DNA from: Candidatus Fermentibacteraceae bacterium
GTDB taxonomy: Bacteria > Fermentibacterota > Fermentibacteria > Fermentibacterales > JCC-6
DNA length: 5,291 nucleotides
NCBI GenBank assembly: GCA_029932015.1
Contig: JAOZQW010000176.1
Location: forward strand, 1-5,291
Direction: 5' to 3'
The notes under the pieces were generated by a model. It searched no databases. It was given only the letters and a program-made list of their open reading frames with translations, and was not told the origin of the DNA. Shown piece after piece: positions 1 to 5,291 of this stretch. Numbering within the stretch: the first letter of the stretch is position 1; each line of letters starts with the position of its first letter. Made by a program: the position numbers and the translations under genes.

Positions 1-2
1 TC

Positions 3-548
3 ATTGCTGTGGACAGCAATCTTATCGTGCTATCCATCCCTGATTCCCTTCTTCACTCTCTGCGGGACCTTCAGCTCCCGGAAGATGCCGAACCTCCTGA
101 TGAGATGATATCCCCGCTTCTCCTGTTCAGTTCTCCTGTACAGGATATTGATGTCCTCGCAGATTCACTTGGGTATCTCTCGTACCCGCTGGGCTGCATA
201 TCAGCTGATTGCGATATCGAGACAGAAGGGATATCCCTTATCAGGACTGATAGCGGAAACGACGTTATCGTCATCTCGATACTCCATCCCGAACCGCTGG
301 AAGAGAGAACCGCCTTCATCAGCGGACTCGGGCAGCTCCTGGACTCTACTACGGTAGATCAGATAGTGATGTACTATCTCCAGAGCGATTACCATCCCTA
401 TGAGATATTCACGTTTGTATCGGGTTCTTTCGGTACACTCGGCGAGTCCACCAGTCCGGGGTTCATCCTGAACAAGCAGGGCATTGCCGGGGACAGCTGG
501 GTTACTCTCTCCGGTTCAGTGAGGGATTGGATGCTCGAACTGGACTGA
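3..548 (+). CDS. Hypothetical acidic protein, 5'-truncated by the window edge
   Basis: I do not recognise this protein. The frame is open to the left edge (codons ATT and GCT precede a GTG at 9), and the few visible bases show no ribosome binding site for that GTG. The visible sequence also begins directly in a beta-strand-like stretch (DSNLIVLSIP), so I treat it as the C-terminal part of a longer protein rather than a complete 179-residue one. It is strikingly acidic: by hand count about 29 Asp/Glu against 5 Lys/Arg from the GTG onward. It has no obvious transmembrane helix, only two cysteines (GCISADCD), and alternating hydrophobic stretches (VIVISIL near residue 87, then an amphipathic run followed by DQIVMYYLQ) that suggest an alpha/beta fold. 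It ends at TGA 546-548, 101 bases before topA, on the same strand. A secreted or periplasmic domain is possible, but the N-terminus needed to judge this lies outside the window. Coding status is fairly sure; function is unknown. Confidence 0.7.
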   Translation: MAVDSNLIVLSIPDSLLHSLRDLQLPEDAEPPDEMISPLLLFSSPVQDIDVLADSLGYLSYPLGCISADCDIETEGISLIRTDSGNDVIVISILHPEPLEERTAFISGLGQLLDSTTVDQIVMYYLQSDYHPYEIFTFVSGSFGTLGESTSPGFILNKQGIAGDSWVTLSGSVRDWMLELD

Positions 549-649
549 TGGATCGTTCTCCCGGGTAAAGCAGAGACGGTCGCTGATTAGCGCCTGCACT
601 CTGATTTCGGCCCGGCGGATTTAACACTCTTTTGCACTATGGAGAACTG
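549..649 (+). other. Intergenic leader region upstream of topA
   Basis: This is the only non-coding gap in the window. It contains an imperfect hairpin around 577-596: CGCT and AGCG arms closing a GATT loop, extended by three more pairs (one of them G-T) beyond one mismatch. No T-run follows, so it is not a convincing intrinsic terminator. I could not pick a credible -35/-10 pair. If topA has its own promoter it should lie here, but reading through from the upstream gene is equally possible. The last bases hold the topA ribosome binding site. Confidence 0.4.
641..644 (+). promoter_or_regulatory. Ribosome binding site deciding the topA start
   Basis: GGAG at 641-644 lies five bases before ATG 650. 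It favours that ATG over the in-frame TTG at 632, which would add six residues and has no purine-rich site ahead of it, and over the internal ATG at 689, which sits too close to its G-run. Confidence 0.75.
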
Positions 650-2872
650 ATGGCAGTGAAGAAAGCTAAACGCAGGTCAGGCCGGGGGATGGTTATCATT
701 GAATCCCCGGCAAAAGCCAGCAGTCTCAAAAGCTATCTTGGTGATGATTATGAGATAATGGCTTCCTACGGTCATATAAGAGACCTGTACAAGAAATCGC
801 TCGCAGTGAACATAGAGGACGGATTCAAGCCCAGATTCAGTATTCCCATGGACAAGAGAAAAACAGTGGCCGCACTCAAGAAAGCAGCTGCGAAGTTCGA
901 TACTATCTACCTCGCCGGTGACCCCGACAGGGAGGGCGAGGCCATCTGCTGGCATCTCTCTCAGATCCTTGAAGGTGATGGCCGCACATTCAGACGACTG
1001 CGATTCAATGCCATCACCAGGGATACGGTCATTCAGGCTCTCAAGCACCCGGACGCTCTTGATATGCAGCTTGTTGACGCTCAGCTTGCCCGAAGGGTGA
1101 TGGACAGGCTTGTCGGGTACAAAATAACTAACTGGCTGGGAAGAGTTATCGGCCAGGGCAAGACTGCCGGACGGGTTCAGACAGTAGTACTCAGGATAAT
1201 CCAGGAGCGCGAAGATGAGGTCACAGCCTTCATCCCGGTCGAGTACTGGCTGCTGACCGGTCTCTTCAGGCAGGACGGCATCGAGTTTTCCGCCACACTG
1301 TCCAGGATAGATGGCGTGCGGTCGGACAAACCGGCAACCGCACCTCATTCAGAGGAGGATGCGGCAATAGTGGTCCACAGGGCCAGGGAGCACTCCGAAG
1401 TGTGGGACGCCTCAGCCCCTGAAGCAAAGATACGCTCCCTCCAGCCACCTCCGCCTTTCATCACAAGCACACTTCAGCAGACAGCCTCTAACAGACTCAC
1501 GATCTCTCCAGCGAGAACCATGAAGCTTGCACAGGAGCTTTACGAGGGCATCGACCTCGGGAAGAGCGAGCGCCAGGGGCTGATAACCTATATGAGAACT
1601 GACTCCGTCAGGATTAGCGCGGATGGCCTCAAGGAATGCAGGGATTATCTAACCTCTCGATTCGGAGATGATGCACTGCATCCCAAACCCAGAAGATACC
1701 GCAGCGGAAAGGGTTCACAGGACGCTCACGAAGCGATTAGACCCGTCAGCATCTCAATGACACCTGAGAAGGCCAAGGCGCACCTTACCGGACCGCAGGC
1801 CACTCTGTATCGACTGATCTGGAACCGCTTTGCGGCTACACAGATGAAGGACTGCAGGGTCGAAAAGACTACCGTTACCGTCTCCTGTGCCGGGCTTGAG
1901 TTCAAGTGCTCGGGTGAAAGGATAGTCGAAAAGGGCTGGAGCGTTCTTGATCCGTCTTCGCTCAAAACGGAGCAGCCGCTTCCCGACCTTCATAAAGGCA
2001 AACTGGAGCTTCTCAATCTCGATTCGGAACAGAAATTCACTGCTCCTCCTCCGAGGTTCACTGAAGCAAGGCTCGTAACGGAGATGAAGAAGAGAGGTAT
2101 CGGCAGGCCATCGACCTTTGTCTCGACAATAAAAACTCTCCATTCACGGAAGTATGTAGAGAAGGATGGAAGGGTACTGAGACCCACCGAACTGGGTACT
2201 ACAGTCGTTCGTCTTCTCGTCAGAATGTTCCCGCATATGTTCGAGATGGATTTTACCGCAAAAATGGAGGATCTGCTCGATTCGATCGCAGGTGGCTCTG
2301 CTACCTACGAAGAGGTGCTCCAGCTTCTCAACGGACCGCTGGAATCATCTCTGGAGGCAGCAAACAGGAATCTCGACGAAGTGAAGGGTGAACTTCAGGA
2401 ATCAACGGAAGAGAAATGTCCTGAATGCGGCTCCCCGCTTCTGGTGAGATGGGGCAAATTCGGGAAATTCCTGGCTTGCACTTCATTTCCCCGGTGCAAG
2501 TATTCCAGACCGCTTGATGAGGATAAAGCGCAGGCATTCAGCGGTCGAAGCTGTCCCGATTGCGGGAGTGACCTTCTCATTCGAACAGGCAGATTCGGCA
2601 GATACCTCAGCTGCTCCCGAACCGGATGCAAGCATACCGAACCTGTTCCCACTGGTGTGAAGTGTCCAGAAGAGAACTGTGGTGGTGAGCTTGTAGAGAA
2701 GAGGACCAGGAAAGGCCGTACATTTTTCTCCTGCAGCAGCTATCCCGATTGCGATTTCGCACTATGGAACACCCCTGTCAATACCATTTGTCCGAGATGC
2801 GGTTATCCGCTCCTCGAAAAGCGGAAGAAGGGAACGTTCTGCCCCCGATGCCGGAAGAAGATCTCAGACTGA
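650..2872 (+). CDS. topA: DNA topoisomerase I (type IA, TopA)
   Basis: TopA relaxes negatively supercoiled DNA by cutting one strand, passing the other through and resealing, using Mg2+ and a transient 5'-phosphotyrosine bond. The product from ATG 650 is 740 residues, within the usual bacterial range. After a basic N-terminal tail comes the Toprim domain: VIIESPAKA with Glu18, and GDPDREGE with Asp91, Asp93 and Glu95. Next are TAGRVQT (about 172-178) and the catalytic motif LITYMRTDS with nucleophile Tyr314 and Arg316, at nearly the same position as Tyr319 in E. coli. GIGRPSTF (about 483-490) closes the core. The C-terminus carries four cysteine quartets: Cys590/593/610/616, 635/638/655/660, 672/677/695/701 and 714/717/731/734. 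The first three look like topoisomerase C4 zinc fingers and the last is a short zinc ribbon. All key residues are present and the frame is intact. The 3' end overlaps the recombinase gene by 25 bases, pointing to a shared transcript. Reverse gyrase and topoisomerase III are unlikely: there is no helicase domain, and the C-terminal fingers fit TopA. Confidence 0.97.
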   Translation: MAVKKAKRRSGRGMVIIESPAKASSLKSYLGDDYEIMASYGHIRDLYKKSLAVNIEDGFKPRFSIPMDKRKTVAALKKAAAKFDTIYLAGDPDREGEAICWHLSQILEGDGRTFRRLRFNAITRDTVIQALKHPDALDMQLVDAQLARRVMDRLVGYKITNWLGRVIGQGKTAGRVQTVVLRIIQEREDEVTAFIPVEYWLLTGLFRQDGIEFSATLSRIDGVRSDKPATAPHSEEDAAIVVHRAREHSEVWDASAPEAKIRSLQPPPPFITSTLQQTASNRLTISPARTMKLAQELYEGIDLGKSERQGLITYMRTDSVRISADGLKECRDYLTSRFGDDALHPKPRRYRSGKGSQDAHEAIRPVSISMTPEKAKAHLTGPQATLYRLIWNRFAATQMKDCRVEKTTVTVSCAGLEFKCSGERIVEKGWSVLDPSSLKTEQPLPDLHKGKLELLNLDSEQKFTAPPPRFTEARLVTEMKKRGIGRPSTFVSTIKTLHSRKYVEKDGRVLRPTELGTTVVRLLVRMFPHMFEMDFTAKMEDLLDSIAGGSATYEEVLQLLNGPLESSLEAANRNLDEVKGELQESTEEKCPECGSPLLVRWGKFGKFLACTSFPRCKYSRPLDEDKAQAFSGRSCPDCGSDLLIRTGRFGRYLSCSRTGCKHTEPVPTGVKCPEENCGGELVEKRTRKGRTFFSCSSYPDCDFALWNTPVNTICPRCGYPLLEKRKKGTFCPRCRKKISD

Positions 2873-3756
2873 TCATTGAATCATTCTGTGAGGATCTTGA
2901 ACACGGACGCGGCTTCTCCCAGCACACACTCAGGGCTTACAGGGGGGATCTGACCCGCTTCTCCGCAAGATTTTCTCCCGAACCGCACTGTATCTCGGAA
3001 GTATTCACCAGGAGCTCCCTCAGGAGTTTCCTGAGGGCAGAGGCCGGAAGAGAACTTGATCCCAGATCACTTGCCAGACTCGTTTCCACTCTCAGGAGTT
3101 TCGGTGCCTGGCTTCTCGAGACCGGCAGACTCGATGCCAATCCTGCTGCTCTCATCGCAATGCCCAGGGTACCCGGCAGACTTCCGGGCTTTCTCAGTGT
3201 CACTGAAGTCCTGCAGGTATTGGAGAGCTATGATACTTCGACTCCTCTCGGCACAAGGAACCGGGCAGTAGTGGAACTTCTCTACGGTTCCGGTCTACGG
3301 GCAAGCGAATGCGCCCTGCTGGCGCGATCAGATTTCGATGTCGAGCAGGCTCTTGTAAAGGTTCTCGGAAAGGGCGGGAGAGAGCGGATAGTACCCGTGC
3401 CTGCGCTTACACTTGAGAGGTTGAAGAACTGGATATCTCTCAGGGCTGGATTCCTAATTGAGCGCTCAGATCCCGGAACTCTTTTTGTCAGTGTCAGGGG
3501 TAGAAAGCTTGACCCGAGAGATATCCGCCGTATTGTTGCAAACGGTGTCAGCAGAGCGGCGAGGGCGGCGGGTGCCACACCTCATTCCTTCAGGCACAGT
3601 TTTGCCACTCATCTGCTTGACAATGGCGCGGACCTCCGCGCGGTACAGGACATGCTAGGACACGCCAGCCTCTCTACTACTCAGGTCTATACACACCTGA
3701 GCAGGGAGAGATTGAGAGATGCCTATCGGAAGGCTCATCCCAGGGGGGAAGATTGA
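2848..3756 (+). CDS. xerC: Site-specific tyrosine recombinase XerC/XerD type
   Basis: Xer recombinases act in pairs at the dif site to resolve chromosome dimers before cell division. The 302-residue product matches the roughly 300-residue family size. The N-terminal SAM-like DNA-binding domain is seen in RGFSQHTLRAYRGDLTRF (21-38). The linker GRLPGFLSVTEV (about 110-121) leads into the catalytic domain, where the full active set is visible: Arg151 (GSGLRASE), Lys175 (GKGGRERIVPV), His246 and Arg249 (PHSFRHSFATHLL), His272 (LGHASLSTTQ) and Tyr281 (VYTHLS). This spacing is within three residues of E. coli XerD. ATG 2848 gives a typical Xer N-terminus. It lies inside topA, with only a weak AAGGGA about 14 bases upstream, so translation may depend on ribosomes finishing topA. 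The frame is also open further upstream, but that stretch is topA zinc-finger sequence read in another frame. The topA neighbourhood favours XerC (CodV) over XerD; sequence alone does not settle it. An integrase of a mobile element is less likely given the housekeeping context. Confidence 0.93.
   Translation: MPEEDLRLIIESFCEDLEHGRGFSQHTLRAYRGDLTRFSARFSPEPHCISEVFTRSSLRSFLRAEAGRELDPRSLARLVSTLRSFGAWLLETGRLDANPAALIAMPRVPGRLPGFLSVTEVLQVLESYDTSTPLGTRNRAVVELLYGSGLRASECALLARSDFDVEQALVKVLGKGGRERIVPVPALTLERLKNWISLRAGFLIERSDPGTLFVSVRGRKLDPRDIRRIVANGVSRAARAAGATPHSFRHSFATHLLDNGADLRAVQDMLGHASLSTTQVYTHLSRERLRDAYRKAHPRGED
3017..3037 (+). repeat. Perfect 9-bp inverted repeat with 3-base loop inside the recombinase gene
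   Basis: CCCTCAGGA (3017-3025) and TCCTGAGGG (3029-3037) are exact reverse complements around the loop GTT. The hairpin lies in coding sequence for the N-terminal domain of the recombinase (the SSLRSFLRAE segment). No T-run follows, so it is not a standard terminator. It may be chance, or it may be an RNA structure affecting translation or decay of the message. Confidence 0.6.
3019..3102 (+). repeat. 12-base direct repeat, copies at 3019-3030 and 3091-3102
   Basis: The 12-mer CTCAGGAGTTTC occurs twice, 72 bases apart and in the same reading frame, encoding Leu-Arg-Ser-Phe both times. The first copy overlaps the loop and both arms of the hairpin at 3017-3037. Identical codons for a short repeated peptide are a sufficient explanation, so function is not implied. 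Confidence 0.5.
3742..3749 (+). promoter_or_regulatory. Ribosome binding site for the DUF2723 gene
   Basis: A purine run, A followed by six G and A, ends three bases before TTG 3753. It lies within the last codons of the recombinase gene. It is the main reason to choose the TTG as start, since no ATG or GTG with a comparable site occurs before the conserved first membrane segment. Confidence 0.65.
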
Positions 3757-5291
3757 CTGAGCGGAGCACAAATCCAGGCAGTATTCTGAGGACGGACAGA
3801 CTGATCGCACTAGCGACCGCAGCGATTGCGGGGCTTGTCTTTATAATTACACTGGCTCCCAGCGTAAGTTTCTGGGACAGTGGAGAGTATATTACCTGCT
3901 CCTGGACGTCAGGGATCCCCCATCCTCCGGGTGTACCGCTTTTCGTACTTCTGGGCAGGTTCAGCACCATACTCTTCTCGATGATCCCGTCTATCGCGGC
4001 AAGAGTCAATCTCCTATGCGCCCTGGCTGGTGCAGTCTCCATCGGGATACTGGCCAGACTCATGCAGAGATGGGGACAGAGGATCGGGTACGCTCCGTCC
4101 TGGTACAGACCGATGTCTGTCCTTTCCGGTCTCATAGCCGCTTTCAGCTACTCAGTTTGGAGGAACAGCAACGCCTCGGAGACATACGCCACCGCGCTGC
4201 TCCTGACATTCATCATCCTCTGGGCCTTCGACTGCTGGCTCGCGAAGTATGGTGAGAGGGAGCGGGATCCCATGCGTACCGACAGGGGCGGCTGGGGAGA
4301 GGCGAGATATCTTCTGCTTATTGCCTACCTCATAATACTGGCCATCGGGAACCACGGCAGTGTTTCATTCGTAACCGGGCCACCGATACTCCTCCTCTAT
4401 CTCTACTGGGCACTCATCAGGAAACGAAGCAGCATCTGGAAGCGATCCTGGTTCATCCTCACTATGTTCGGTCTCGTTGTCCTTGCCTTCAGCGTACATC
4501 TTTATATGCCGCTCAGGGCGGTACAGCATCCCGAGATAAACGAGACGGATCCATCTCATTGGGAAGCCTTCGAGAAAGCCCTTTCGAGAGAGCAGTACGG
4601 TCATACTTCCATATTTGACAGGAAGGGGCCTCTTCTCGATCAGGGGGGACTCTATCTTGAATATCTCTCCTGGCAATCCGGCAGAGTTGATGATGGCTGG
4701 GACAGAATAGTCGGTGACAGTGCCGGCCCCGCCGCTTCAATGATACTCAAGGTGATACTAATATTTGGCGCCCTTTACGGGTTGGCGGTACTGGGGATGA
4801 AGAAGCCCCGACTGCTTGTATTCATAGCTTTGCTTTTCCTTATGTCATCGTTCCTCTTCATCTTCTTCGCGCTGAACTTCAAGACGGGTGACGAGGGTAC
4901 TGCCCTTGGAGAAGTTCGCGAAAGGGATTACTTCTTCGGTGCGTCATTTGCTTTCTTCGCAATGCTTTCCGGAATTGGACTCGTCTCTGCGATAAAAGAC
5001 CTCACGCATTCCCGAGGCAGGCTCGCCTGGCTCCTTCTGGCAATACCAGCCATATCACTTGCTGTGAATTACCACAGGTGTGACCGATCAAACTCGTATT
5101 TTGCCAGGGATTACGGCATCAACCTGCTCGAAACCTGTCCCGAGGGTGCGGTTTTGATCACAAATGGAGATAACGACACATTCCCTCTCTGGTTCGCGCA
5201 GGGAGTACTGGGCGTTCGAAGGGATGTGATCGTCAGCAATCTCAGTCTGATGAACACAAGATGGTACATCGAGCAGCTCCTGGACAGGGAC
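3753..5291 (+). CDS. DUF2723-family polytopic membrane protein, probable GT-C-type glycosyltransferase, 3'-truncated
   Basis: This frame is open from TTG 3753 to the last base, giving 513 residues without a stop. It reads as a DUF2723 protein, the family that includes eukaryotic TMEM260, a protein O-mannosyltransferase. By family it should sit in the inner membrane and transfer a sugar from a lipid carrier on the outer face, but the substrate is unknown. Visible family motifs are FWDSGEYI (Asp42, Glu45, a GT-C-like acidic pair in the first loop), HPPGVPLF (57-64), NASETYA (140-146), GNH (199-201), LYMPLRA (250-256) with NETDPSHWEAF and REQYG (279-283), VRERDYFFGAS (388-398), TNGDNDTFPLWF (470-481) and NLSLMNTRWYI (from 496). 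I count about 11-12 hydrophobic segments, roughly at 17-36, 64-82, 84-104, 121-136, 146-164, 186-199, 203-220, 233-250, 330-348, 354-375, 395-416 and 424-440. A soluble part begins after about 445. TTG is chosen because of the strong G-rich site before it and its TTGA overlap with the recombinase stop. Confidence 0.88.
   Translation, partial: MTERSTNPGSILRTDRLIALATAAIAGLVFIITLAPSVSFWDSGEYITCSWTSGIPHPPGVPLFVLLGRFSTILFSMIPSIAARVNLLCALAGAVSIGILARLMQRWGQRIGYAPSWYRPMSVLSGLIAAFSYSVWRNSNASETYATALLLTFIILWAFDCWLAKYGERERDPMRTDRGGWGEARYLLLIAYLIILAIGNHGSVSFVTGPPILLLYLYWALIRKRSSIWKRSWFILTMFGLVVLAFSVHLYMPLRAVQHPEINETDPSHWEAFEKALSREQYGHTSIFDRKGPLLDQGGLYLEYLSWQSGRVDDGWDRIVGDSAGPAASMILKVILIFGALYGLAVLGMKKPRLLVFIALLFLMSSFLFIFFALNFKTGDEGTALGEVRERDYFFGASFAFFAMLSGIGLVSAIKDLTHSRGRLAWLLLAIPAISLAVNYHRCDRSNSYFARDYGINLLETCPEGAVLITNGDNDTFPLWFAQGVLGVRRDVIVSNLSLMNTRWYIEQLLDRD

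Noticed and set aside
577..596. Intrinsic terminator for the upstream gene
   Set aside because: The stem is short with a mismatch and no T-run follows.
549..649. Possible dif-like recombination site next to the recombinase operon
   Set aside because: I see no 28-base site with two 11-base half-sites resembling known dif arms; the only dyad here is the short hairpin.
677..1348. 223-codon open frame on the reverse strand inside topA
   Set aside because: It is antisense to the intact Toprim and catalytic part of topA, has no recognisable motif, and its codon pattern is that of a shadow frame.
2749..2847. Upstream extension of the recombinase frame from ATG 2749
   Set aside because: The extra 33 residues are topA zinc-finger sequence read in another frame and would precede the normal Xer N-terminus.
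3626..3641. 7-bp perfect inverted repeat GCGCGGA/TCCGCGC with 2-base loop
   Set aside because: It encodes the conserved NGADLRAVQ stretch of the recombinase, a two-base loop is unfavourable, and GC-rich codons explain it.
2848..3756. Recombinase as the integrase of a mobile element
   Set aside because: There are no flanking repeats, tRNA attachment site, phage genes or composition change, and the Xer-like length and topA neighbourhood fit the housekeeping role.
3677..4135. 152-codon open frame on the reverse strand spanning the recombinase end and the DUF2723 start
   Set aside because: It runs antisense to conserved motifs of both genes (VYTHLS, FWDSGEYI, HPPGVP) and has no family signature of its own.

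Overview
The window is an ordinary-looking bacterial chromosome segment with four genes, all on the + strand. They are the 3' part of an unrecognised acidic protein, topA (DNA topoisomerase I), a XerC/XerD-type tyrosine recombinase, and the first 513 codons of a polytopic DUF2723-family membrane protein that runs off the right edge. I see no RNA gene, CRISPR array, insertion sequence, phage gene or convincing terminator, and the reverse strand carries only shadow ORFs.

Layout. Positions 3-548 hold the end of a gene open at the left edge. Positions 549-649 are the only intergenic gap; it ends in a clear ribosome binding site for topA at 650. From 650 to the end there are no gaps. topA (650-2872) overlaps the recombinase (2848-3756) by 25 bases, and the recombinase stop codon overlaps the proposed TTG start of the DUF2723 gene (3753 onward) in the sequence TTGA. 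These overlaps argue for one transcript with coupled translation.

Organism. The zinc-ribbon-rich TopA and the topA-xer adjacency are bacterial. In Firmicutes and several other phyla the recombinase near topA is XerC/CodV, usually with trmFO between them and hslVU after; here trmFO is absent and a DUF2723 gene follows. DUF2723 proteins are common in the Bacteroidetes/FCB group and related candidate phyla. Base composition looks slightly GC-rich. Arginine is mostly AGG/AGA and ATA isoleucine is frequent, which does not fit enterobacteria or most high-GC bacteria. A member of the FCB group or a candidate phylum near it is a tentative guess only.

How the genes work together. TopA removes negative supercoils and Xer recombinases resolve chromosome dimers at dif, so both maintain chromosome topology. 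The DUF2723 protein probably acts in envelope glycosylation and its link to the other two may be positional only. I found no previously undescribed system. The most useful observations are the coupled operon, the TTG-started glycosyltransferase-like gene, the very acidic unknown protein, and a perfect hairpin plus direct repeat inside the recombinase gene.
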